From NCBI GenBank assembly GCA_024336345.1, contig JANFOG010000003.1, forward strand, positions 2,362,501 through 2,426,500: 64,000 nt of DNA, given 5' to 3'. Source of the stretch: Mariannaea sp. PMI_226. Its lineage: Eukaryota; Ascomycota; Sordariomycetes; Hypocreales; Nectriaceae. Below the pieces are notes generated by a model. That model was not told the origin of the DNA, did not search any database, and saw nothing but the letters and a program-made list of their open reading frames with translations. This document shows, in pieces, positions 47,001-57,260 of this stretch. Numbering within the stretch: position 1 is the first letter of the stretch; each line of letters opens with the position of its first letter. Both the position numbers and the translations under genes were made by a program.

Positions 47001-47884
47001 GGTATAGACAAAAAATAAGAGACAAAAAGCAACTTTTCGAACCCCGGCAGATTCTGCCAAACCTCCATTACCTTGACGGACATGGCCTAGACGCCCCTCC
47101 ACATCAGGGGGGCAGAGCATTATATATTTTATTTGGGAGATACTCCGTGAATACTAGGTACCTTTAGATAGCAACCGCTTCATGAAGCAAACAACTTGCA
47201 GAAGCGCAGAAAGACAGATGCAGAAAAACTGCCAGTCTCTCCGACTCAGAGCACAATGCCTTGCTATGTGAAATAGAAGAAAGAATGTTGAACTGACCCA
47301 GCCGCCGTTACCCCGCATGCATTGTCAATACTTTTTATTGTTCACTCAACTATTCATTACTGACGCTTCGATTCACGCAACGCGTTATGCAAAGTGCCAC
47401 CTGAACTTGCTTTTTTAAAGCCACAGGGATTCCAAATGTTAGCTGGCCACAAGCCCCAAGAAGACTTTGATCTCCCGCCACAGGAGGGAATCCTCTGAAT
47501 CAAGCGATAAGTCGGGATGATTAATAAAAGAGGAGACGAAGACGATCGGCGGGCAGCATCACTGGATCCCTCCATCGAAAAGACCGCCCATGATCCCACG
47601 ACATCGCCTTTCAAGCAAATGCGAGAAATGAATCGTGTTAACCGAACCAACCTGCCTACTGGAGAATATGGTACCCAGCTAACAATTGAAATCCCTGTGG
47701 CTTGCGCCTCAGCCAGCCCGCACTAATACGTTGCCTTGGTAGAGCGCGCCGTGGTTCACGAGTTTCACCTCTCACTTCTCGCCTTCGACATCCACTTGTT
47801 TCCTCCTTCTTTCGAATCCATAGCTACTAAAAGACGCCACTCGACGGGTTGAGATTCTTCTCAGTCCCTTTGCGCTATGCAGAA
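47001..47884. other. Intergenic 0.9 kb
   Basis: UTP14 3' flank and promoter of the next gene; the last ~100 bases are C/T-rich. No supported gene. Confidence 0.5.
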
Positions 47885-49752
47885 ATGGAGGCGTTGGGCG
47901 ACTATGGCGATTTCATGACGGAGTTCAACCTCGCAACAGAAAAGCTACTTGACATACTAGGATTTCTCCGAACCCATACCTCAAGCGATAGTGTGAGGTT
48001 TTACGGGGCCGACGACGACGGAGCTCTCAGCGAATATAAGCACCAAAAGATTCGTTGGTTGCATGAGATGCATCAGCTCGTCGAACATCAGTACAGTACC
48101 TGGCGAAGAATAGTGCGTCAATCTACCTTTGAATGTCAACTAGCCCAATAAAAGTGTCGAGTTCAGCACAAACTAACCTTGAGCTACGTAACTATCAGGT
48201 TGAGGAGATGTATGCCAAATCAACTGCTGAGGAAGCTCTCTTATATCTATCAGCTTCAAATGCGAGCATCTCAAATGTGACTCAAACTCCAACGACCGAG
48301 CATAGTCCCGCACAACTTCGCTCTGTATCGAAGGAGAAGGGCCCAACTTCAAACCCGAAGCGTGAGATGGATACAGCCGCGTGCAGCCAGAAGCAAAGAA
48401 CGCAAGTGTCCTCTTCAACGTCTACGCCAGCTACTCCCATGTCGGAAGTGGATGGGAAGAGGACATTCGCCACAGAGGCAAGCGAAATGGAATGCCGCCA
48501 ATACCGGTTCATTGATTGTACGAGGCAAGCAGCCTATAGTCGCAAGGAGTCAGAAAGATATCTGGGAGAGGTAGCAGCAGCTCGAGAGGAAGCTGCAACG
48601 AAGGACGAAACCGCAAGACAAGAGGCTGGTAGGCTGGAAGCTGCGAGAAGAGAAGAAGCCGCGCTACAAGAAGCTATAATTAAAGAGGTCGAACAACAGG
48701 AAGCAGCAAGAATTGAGGCGGCAAGACAGGAAGCTGAGAGACAAGAGGCTGAACGACAACAAGCTTTACTACAAGAAGCTTCAAGACGAGAGACCGCAAG
48801 ACAAGAAGCCGCAAGAAAGGAAGAAACTGAAAAACTAGAGGCTGCGAGACAAGATGCCGCACTACAAGAAGCAGCGAGAAAGTCATCGCACCTCAACCAA
48901 GTCAATCGCCGGGGCGGACCACCACCTCCCGAACTCGGTCGAAAACGGTTCCGGACCGGGAAAGCAAAGAGGATCGTGGTCGACACCGGACCCGAGGCTA
49001 TGAGGCTGATGGAACTGCTCAACATCGAGGAGGCTCCTGACACCACCCAGCTTACTGATACGTGCAAGCTCCTCCTAAAGATGATGCAGTCTAGGCTGGC
49101 CATGCTCCAGATTCAGCAGCTCGGTATCGACTATTCAATTAATGGAGCGTGCCTACAACCCGATAGGGTAGTAGAGAGTCAGCTATCCGCAGATGAGCGG
49201 CTGGTCTCCGAGCTGTGGAGGCTAAAGGCTGCGAAGGAAATGAGCCTCACGCTGCAGTACAGAGTACGGCGCTGGTTCCTTCAGGTCTTCCGTCACACCG
49301 AGTTTCGACGACCGGCTGACCTGAAGCGCTCCGTGGGGTGGGAGATTAAGCGTTTGGGGAGCATATGTGGAATCTCGCAAGAGGAGTTTTCCGACGAGAT
49401 GACAAAGGGAAAGAAGTTGGATCTCCTGTGCGGCGGCCACGTCGGTCTTCTCGTGATGATTCCGCTTGGCATGGTCGGTAGCTGGGAGGTGCTCGGAATT
49501 CCCGTCAAGCACGCCGAGGCCGTCAATAGCGTTCTTGAGCAATCTCCCTGGGCAAGGGTGATGTGCTCGGTTGGCAGGGCTCTTGATGCTGTCCTTTCTG
49601 GACAAGGTGCCGCGTCGCCGGAGCTCAAAGATATCCTGACTGCCGCACCTGATATCTCAAGGTTGCCGAGTGCCAGTCTCCGGAAGCTTCTCCAGCCATA
49701 CTGCGTGACACCTTGCGAATGCCAACTCCTTTCACGGCAAGCAGAGTTATGA
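47885..49752 (+). CDS. Hypothetical Ala/Glu/Arg-rich coiled-coil protein, 593 aa
   Basis: Two exons, 47885-48112 and 48199-49752, intron 86 nt (GTGCGT..TATCAG), joining STWRRI to VEEMYAK. The first ATG of this frame, MEALGDYGDF, was taken as start. Residues ~1-100 form a globular-looking N-terminal segment. A Ser/Thr-rich linker follows, then a ~110-residue array of 6-8-residue units of the type EAARQEAE (nt ~48563-48890), a long single helix or coiled coil. A ~280-residue C-terminal domain follows (CKLLLKMMQSRLAMLQ, RVRRWFLQVFRHTEF, GHVGLLVMIPLGMVGSWEVLG). I recognise no family. The C-terminal region has mixed hydrophobic patterning typical of a folded domain. It is convergent with the calcium exchanger. 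Confidence 0.75.
48563..48890. repeat. Degenerate coding repeat, (AGACAAGAAGCT)-like units
   Basis: Roughly 25 to 30 short imperfect units of GCAAGACAAGAAG/GCTGAAAGACAAG type, inside the 593-aa gene, encode EAARQEAE-like helix repeats. Confidence 0.75.
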
Positions 49753-50934
49753 GAGCTTGAAGAAAATAATATTTGAAAAGGAATAAACTCATGGCCCTTC
49801 TCGTTTAGCGCAAGCTTGATGCTTGATTTGGGGGGGGGGGGAGAAAGCAAAGTCATTCCTGGGCAGCTGGTTATTTCAGATTCTTTTTTCCTTGGCACTT
49901 GGGGTACCTGCAAAATACGAATAGAACTTCTATCAAACGAGTCACAGTCATGGCATGAAGGGTTTTTGCAGTCGATTTAGTTTTTCGGTCTTTGTGCTTT
50001 TAGCTAATACCCGGTTTAGTTCCTTGTTCCTATATATCTTAGTTTGCATACTGTCGTGAGTATCTCCTAAACATGTGTTTTTTTTTTTTTTTCAAAAAAA
50101 AAATAAAAAATCTCCTCCAGCCGGAGCCACGAAGAGGAATCGAGTAGAAAAGGATATGAATCAAACTTTTCACATGCTGAACTTCAACTGTATAACATGA
50201 ATCTGATACATCCGCCTAATTATGAGCAAACTTAGCGAGCCCCCCAAATGCAATGCACTCTCTCTTAGCCGAGGTGGGTGACGTTAGTCGACTGCGGAGC
50301 AGAGCAGTCGAGAAATACACGCATGAACCAGACGATTATATCAAGAAAAGAAGAGTCATTACCAAACCGAACTCGACTCTTCTGATGGGGATGCTATTAT
50401 TTTAGCACTAGCCAGTTTCTCCTCCCCTTGCTTGTCCATCGTCATGTCAAAAACAATCTTCCAACCGCAAAGTCGCACACAAACATATAGAATCACATCA
50501 AGGAAATTCAAAGAACAAGGCCGAATCATAATAGTAAAAATCCTAAGCCTTTTTATCCATACACTCCTTCAACTCAAGAAAACAGAAAGTAGCATTTTAT
50601 CAATGCAATAGCGCGGAGCTTATCACCCGCTCACCCTTTCATCGATGAACTGTGGGCTGCGCTTAAGCTCCTCCCAACTGCGCTCATCCCTCGCTGATGG
50701 CTTCCCTTACTACTAATACATGAGAGAAAAAAAATGAACGGAGAAACTAGTAAGGGAAGAAGCTTGCTGGGTTGTGATGAATTGGGTCAAAATTGGACTT
50801 CGTCGTGTTTTTAGCGCCGGGGTTTACGGCCGGCGCTGGGCTTGAAATCATCAGTAGTAAACTTAGTCTTAGAACCAAGAAATCGAGATCAAGCGATCAA
50901 AAGATTCATTCCCATCAAGGATGCAGTTAATTCC
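49753..50934. other. Convergent spacer, 1.2 kb
   Basis: 3' flanks of the coiled-coil gene and VCX1. It contains short G, T and A runs (for example at 49831-49840 and 50079-50103). No supported gene. Confidence 0.5.
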
Positions 50935-52637
50935 CTAAAAGGTGTGGTCCATGACATCACTAGGAGTAGCATAGAAGGCCAGGGCAATGATGAGGTAGAG
51001 ACCCAAGAGCATGGCACCCTCCAGATAGTTGGATTTGCCATCCTGGACGGTGTATGTGACGACAAGGACTGAGACGGCAAATGCTACAGTTTGGACTACA
51101 GAGAAAGCGAGGTTAGTAGTGGTTCGCATGAGTAGATACGAAAGATAGCGAGCTTACAGGTCTCAAAACGCAGAGTCATGTCACGACCAATGATCCAACC
51201 GACGATGACAAGGAAAGGGGTAACGAGCAGAGCGATCTGAATGCTTGAACCAATGGCCACACCCATTGCGAGATCCATCTTATCTCTGATAGCGACCACC
51301 ACAGCGGTGACGTGCTCAGCTGCATTGCCGACAATGGGAATTAGGATCAGACCAATAAAAGCCTTGCTGATCCCGGAGCTTTCAACCAATTTATCAATGC
51401 TTCCAACAAGGTATTCGGCGCAGACGGCGACAAGGATGGTAGTAACAACAAGAACACCGGCAGCTGCCACTGGGCCAAGGGTGGGCTCTTCTGGCTCATG
51501 AGCTTCATCGAGCTCTTGGTTCTCGGCATCGAAAAGGTTGCTGTGGGTGCGAAGCTGAAAAACAAGGTACAAAACATAGAGAAGGAGCAGGATAATGGCG
51601 GTTCCGCGCGAGAGAGTGAGGATGCTCTGGTTCTTTTCGCTAGATCCACTTTGGTCAAGCACAGCATACAACTAGATTATCACTCGTTAGCACTTCCATT
51701 CATAGAGCGATGGCGTCGAAGTTAGGAATAAACATACCGCGGCTGGGATGACGAGCGAAGCGGAGGAAAGGGTCATCATGGAGCAAGTTGTCTGAGCGGT
51801 TGCGGAGGCGAAGCTCTGTTCACGGCCGTTGCCCGACTCACCTCGGTGAATGATTCCACCGAACAAGAAGCACATACCCATGACCAAGAGCAGATTGGAA
51901 AGGATGGATCCAAGCATGGAAGCTTGAACAACTTCGATCTGGTTGTCCTTGAGAGCAACAATGGAGACCTATTTATTGGGAGTCAGTTTTCGTGTCGAAG
52001 GGTTCCCATAGGCAAGTTGTCGCGAAATTGACAATGAACATACAATCAGCTCGACGGCATTTCCGAAAGTGGCATTCAAGAGACCACCCATTGTCTCGCC
52101 AAGTTTCATTGAAATCTCCTCAGTCGCAAAAGATAGGACGGCGGCAAGCGGAATAATCGCAAAGAAGTTCAAGGTGAAGACGGCGGTGGGATTCCAGCCC
52201 ATGACGCCTGCGACAATGCCAATGGGCACCATGATAAGCAGGAAGTTGACATAATCTACAAGAGAAAATGAGATTTAGTAATTGATTTCAAACAAGTGAA
52301 GTGGATCATAGCATTGGTGAACAAGGCCTGTGGCACATCCCAAACAGCCATATGCCATGAATCGGAAACGGCGCAAAAACGTACTGCTCAGCAAGGTGAC
52401 CTTTGTAACGTGCCATGTGTATGCAAGGCTTCTGACAACTATATTCTCGCTCTCTAAGCCGGGGGTGTGCCTGGAATCGAATAGGAACATCAATGCGCCA
52501 GTGCCGCGGCGAACATGGATGTGACTGTCGTTGCCGTTGCTGCGAACATGGCCGAGGGAATCTTGGAGGCGAGACGAGGCCTCGCCGTTAAGAAGCGGCG
52601 CGGTCTCGTCTGGAAGTGGGTTGGATTTGCCGGACAT
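50935..52637 (-). CDS. vcx1: Vacuolar Ca2+/H+ exchanger (CAX/VCX1 family), 456 aa
   Basis: Five exons on the minus strand: 52385-52637, 52044-52255, 51738-51968, 51158-51671, 50935-51095; introns 129, 75, 66 and 62 nt. All joins keep frame and restore family motifs. CAX proteins exchange cytosolic Ca2+ for vacuolar H+. Two homologous halves each have the c-motif: [26 protein letters not shown] in the first and [26 protein letters not shown] in the second. Between them lies an acidic loop ([14 protein letters not shown]). About eleven hydrophobic spans are visible. The N-terminal tail is hydrophilic ([13 protein letters not shown]) with an acidic dileucine-like ETAPLL, a plausible vacuolar sorting signal. 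No cleavable signal. The start at 52637 is the first ATG in frame. Confidence 0.95.
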
Positions 52638-54133
52638 TGTACGTCGGAGACTAAGATTGAAGGATGGAAGAGCTGTTGGGAGCAAATTAAGGCGTGAGCA
52701 TGGTTAGCTTTTCGATTTCGTATCGAGTGTTCTAATGGGGTCGCGGGCAATTCAGGATATGTAGCATAGAGATCGAGGCTCGACTGGGTCGCACAGATTG
52801 GAGCAATGGGACCTTGATAGATAGAGATAGAGAGAGAGGGGGGGGAGGCAGAGGGCAACAAGTGAAAGCTCGTTCAAATGCTATCGCAGGAAATACTGTT
52901 CCGGGAATTGGCGGATGTTTGTTTTGGGTCCTTGGGAACAAGGGCGATAACCATAACACCAGAGAGATGAATCACAGGGAGGGACTAAATGGGGGAGGGA
53001 GGGGAGGGGAGGGAAGGGAATGACGAGCAGACAAAGGTATGTATGTATGTAAACCTTGGGAGGGAGGAGTAGAGAAGGGATCGGGGGGAAGTAAGCGGCT
53101 ACCAAGGTTGGGTTGATGAGGATGAAGTAGCGAAAGATAAAGTCACTCCATACGTAGTCGCAACTAAGCTTAGGCACGGTACGTATGGAGGTAGCGAGCG
53201 GTAGCTTCACGTCCACTCTAAACTCCACTAAATCTAATAAGGTGTGTGTTGCCCTGTTGGGGCAAAGGTGATCGCTTTGTATTCGGGTGGTACCCAAAGG
53301 GTTTGGGGGGACATGGTGTGGCGCGGTGGGCAAAAGTGAAGCTAATCTGAACTTGTGATACACCCGTCGAAGGGTGTGGGTTCATTTGGAGCAAGGCAAG
53401 GTATGGCAAGGCAAAGGCAAAAGGCATAGATAGCATGGTGTATGAGAGGCCAGCGAGTGCCATACGGGATGTAGATAATTAGAGAGAACCTTATTCATTT
53501 ACTTACAGACCATGATGGAACAAGGAACGATGAGGCTAATTGATAGACAGTGATGGGTCGTGCCGAATCAATCTTGTAGCACCTGTTCTCTTTGTCAAAA
53601 TCCTTGGGAGATCTGCTAGACTTTGTCTTGACGATACGAGACTTGCTTGGTTGCGACCGGGGTTAAGCAGTGACGTCGTCGCGCGCGAAGGAGAAACAGG
53701 AAGATCTTTAATTTTTTGGCCAGACAACCCACAAACTTGTCTTGATACGGAGGGAGACGGGAACGTCGGCAGATGGATGGAATAAAGGACAGGCAAAAGA
53801 GACAGATAGACAACCACGCCCTCGTCCTCTCTCTCGTCTAGAGCAAAAGAGGGGGGGTGGACAAGGAATGGCGGTAGGAACGGAACGAGAGTGAATTGAG
53901 AATTGAAGGGGAAAATAAAGTCACAAGGGGCAGGAAAAGACGGTGGAGGTATGTGGTCCCCTTCCTTCCTTCCTTTCTTTCTTCTTGGCTTCTTCTTTTG
54001 GTTGGTGTAGCAGAGCAAGTTTCGAATTGACGGCGCTTGCACAGCCTTCTTCTCTTTCGATTGCGTTGCCAGGGGGGGTGGAAGAGGGAGGTTGAATGAA
54101 AAGAGAGGGAAGCGAAACGGGAGGGAAGAAAGA

Positions 54134-54157
54134 AAGCAAGCAAGCAAGCAAGCAAAC
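54134..54157. repeat. (AAGC)n microsatellite
   Basis: About six AAGC units, preceded by AAGAAAGA sequence. Confidence 0.8.
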
Positions 54158-55034
54158 AAGCGCCTGTACGTGTGCGACACAGAGACCGAGAGAGCGAGGC
54201 AGCTATTAGCTAGCTCGAGCTCTGGTGGGAGGCCTCCACCCTGGCCGAATCAGAATGTCACTGTTCCCCCCTAGTGGGCCAGAAAGCACCATGGCAAGAC
54301 AAACACGAACGTGGGGCGGCAGCTTCTCTTGCGATGGACAAAAGTCGAACTTGCTAGCGCTCTAGAATACAAAATATGGTTGCGTGCGTACGTACGTGCA
54401 TGCTGCGCCAAGTGCCTACAGTTCTACTTATGGGGTACCTAAAATGTGAGTGCCAATGCCAAGATAATACCAAGGCACTATTCTACATGATGCGCCGAGT
54501 ACGAAAGCAAATTGATGATATTTTGATGTCCTTTTTTTAATTGCGATTCAAGAAATTCTTGCTTACTTGCTGAATCAACGAAACAACGGCCCGTCGATAT
54601 TAACCAATCAATTACCATAATAAAAAATAAAAATAAAAAGTAGGACCAAAGCATCGTATGCGTATCTACCTACCCACCTACCTAAGCATGTACTGCGTAT
54701 ATGTACTGTGCAAAGACCCATTGAGAGCTGAGGTTTTATTGATTGCATAGTGTGGAGGCTGTACAGGCCAAGGTACTGTAGTACCTAAAAGTCAATTGCT
54801 CCCCCATGTTCTATCCAATATCAAACCAGAAGGTCTTGTTTGAGATGACTGTACCGATCTGTCCTGGTCGCCTAGGCTCGGGGTGCGTATCCATGAGTAT
54901 GAAATGGCCATATAGCTCTTTTTTTTTCCTTCAGAATTACATCGTCGCCCCCTCCTTTTGCAGCACGGTACTGGGAGAGATGCGAAAGAAGTACTCTGCA
55001 GTAGCTGTCCTAGAGGGCAGGAGGGCAGTAGGGC

Positions 55035-55053
55035 AGTAGTAGTAGTAGTAGTA
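55035..55053. repeat. (AGT)n microsatellite
   Basis: About six AGT units. Confidence 0.75.
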
Positions 55054-56087
55054 TTGCATAACGTACATATGGTATGGAGGTATGTTGGCAAGGCAGGAAC
55101 TAAGGCACTCCAGACATCAGGATGCAAACGCCTTTTCCCCGCACACTTGAGCTCTAATCGCAGCCCGTGTCACAGTCGGATTTTACACGCATACATACTT
55201 ACGCGGAACCAAACCGTACCTAAAGGTGATATGGACCACTCAGCAGCCCCCAGTGAGAAGATGCATATGGAGCCTAAGCGACAACCACGCACACCAGCGT
55301 GCATCAGCGTCTACAGAACGGGAAAGTACCGGACATGGGGGAAAGAGAGGGTCCCCCCCCTCCAGTGGCGCAGCTGTCAAGGTTTCAAACAAGCTCCGAC
55401 ATCAAGCTTCAACCAAGCTTTGTCAAGCTCCCCCCTCCGAGACAAGCTCCAACAGAAAAGATGCAACAAGCTTCGTCCAGCCGCTGCAAGTTTAATTCCA
55501 ACCTCTTTCTGTAAGGTACCAGGGTAGGCAGTAATTGTTCTCAAGACTCCAGTAAGTGTCTTACCTAAGGTACGTACGCTGGGGCAACAGGATGTTCGCA
55601 ACACGTGCATTGTCTTTCTTTTTCTTTTTTTTGCTCTCACTGTCCAGGTACTCCACGTACCCAAGTACCATCAGGTATGTTACCGGTCCATCCTTTCACT
55701 TGGTCCACACTGCTTATTTCTCAAGCGTCATCATCCAATCGATCGTCATCAAGCGCTCTGCGAGATTTCATCACTTCCCGGTCAATCCGCGCCGACTGCA
55801 CATTGTCGCGGCCTTCATTTTTATTTATTAATGCCATTGTTTCGTTTTAGTGCTAGTCGTTCACTTCACTACTCTAGATCAGGTAACCTATTAATTATTA
55901 CAAGTCCTCTCTGTAATCACTGAATATCTCCCAACGCACTCAAGTCCATTACATGCATATTGAGACAGCTCATATAATCGTTCCATCCCTCTCACCCAAC
56001 CGTCCGAAACAAGATTAAATAATCCAACAAGGGGGAAAAAAAAAGGATGCACTTCAGTCCCCTCGCTCGACTCGCCGGAACAACACA

Positions 56088-56354
56088 TCAATCACTTTGA
56101 CTGATCGCTGCACAGGAGGTTGCTCCGAAAAGAACTTCGCCGTTCTGCTCCACCGATAATTGGAAACCTGTGGGATCCGATCCCAGTATCTCTCCGTGGA
56201 AGCTCCACCACACCCAGTCGACGACATTGGTCCCAGGGGCACATTGGCCATTATCTATTCTCCAATTTGCCTTGCTCTTCGCCTCGCCTTGGCAGAGCAG
56301 TCGAGAACATTTTGAGCCCCTGGCGCCGATCACTGAGGCTTTGCTCCACGTCAT
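56088..56354 (-). CDS. Possible small Cys/Trp-containing protein, 88 aa
   Basis: The frame begins MTWSKASVIGARGSKCSRLLC and contains NGQCAPGTNVVDWVWWSFHG, then a Gly/Phe/Leu-rich segment and a last Cys near the end. Four Cys, a Trp-rich beta-like pattern and a clean stop give it more protein-like texture than its surroundings. No signal peptide is present in this exon, and I could not build an upstream exon; the sequence before the ATG has stops, and a donor-like GTACAT lies just upstream. It could be an exon of a small secreted protein, a remnant, or chance. Confidence 0.3.
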   Translation of the reverse strand: MTWSKASVIGARGSKCSRLLCQGEAKSKANWRIDNGQCAPGTNVVDWVWWSFHGEILGSDPTGFQLSVEQNGEVLFGATSCAAISQSD

Positions 56355-57260
56355 TACGTATGTACCTCAATCACCCTTCATCGATGTCACCCTCGGGTTG
56401 TGAGTGGCTCAAGACTGCGTTACATGCATCCTATCGTACCGGTTGCTAAGCAGTACCGCACCATATCAACTCTTGGTTAGCTTGCTTTTGTTTCCTAATC
56501 ATAGCCTGGTGCTCAAACATCTTCGATTCTCATAATCATCAATCAGCATCCACGGCTTATGGATCGCTTCAATCAAGGAACCCTGGATATTATCAACGTG
56601 AGCAAATGTGAAAGGCCTTAGATTTAACTACACCATCACTCACATGTAACGTCTTTTTTTTTTTTTTGTAGAGAACTGATAGGTAGTATGTTCAATTCTG
56701 CCAGGAAGCAGAGAATATTAGCTGAATCGTTTATCTAGCCAACATGGGCGTGTAATGTACAGTAAACAAAACAACATCCAATAGAAAAGAGAATTCACCA
56801 CAGTTAGGTGAAGTTGAATGTGTGGGTGGTAGGTGTTTCCAATCTTTCTTTTCCCCAATAATACGCCAACCAGTGCAGCTGCAACTCATACCAATCCTCT
56901 CCATATAGTACAAAGCAAAACTTCCCATCGGGTATCGCACGTCTTATCCAGCAGCCCAACCCCTACCAATGTATTATTGCCACTCTTCTCTTGTATGTAC
57001 AAATGCCAATGCTGTTTTTCTGCGATTATTAACACCCCAAAGTTGGCTTTCGTCATTTTGGGGGACGGCAACGCTATTGATATTCGAGTTGAAATCAAGT
57101 CGCATCTCCTTGATATCTTTTCATTTCGTATCCTAAACGCCGCGAAAGTGAGGCAAAACCCATGCTGCCTGGTGGGACGTACCACTCAGCCACTGGTCTT
57201 AAATAAATGTGCAGATTACTCAAAGACCGCCAAGAGCTATCCGATTTGTCAGTCAATTTC

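Larger units (their letters stand above)
52638..57260. other. Intergenic 4.6 kb, rich in simple repeats
   Basis: The longest gap. It contains GTAT (53037-53050), CCTT/TTTC (53960-53985), AAGC (54134-54157) and AGT (55035-55053) microsatellites and G/A-rich stretches. Open frames such as the minus-strand one at 53536-54180 are translations of low-complexity DNA. One weak minus-strand candidate lies at 56088-56354. The part adjacent to 52637 is likely VCX1 promoter and 5' UTR. Confidence 0.45.

Noticed and set aside
48534..49103. 189-codon minus-strand frame, Ala/Ser-rich
   Set aside because: Mirror of the A/E/R repeat in the 593-aa gene.
53536..54180. 214-codon minus-strand frame
   Set aside because: Translation of CT-rich and tetranucleotide-repeat DNA; no conserved pattern.
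56886..57185. 99-codon minus-strand frame downstream of GH81
   Set aside because: Part may be read as protein (IAEKQHWHLYIQEK), but it overlaps the possible GH81 last exon in another frame and has no clear support.
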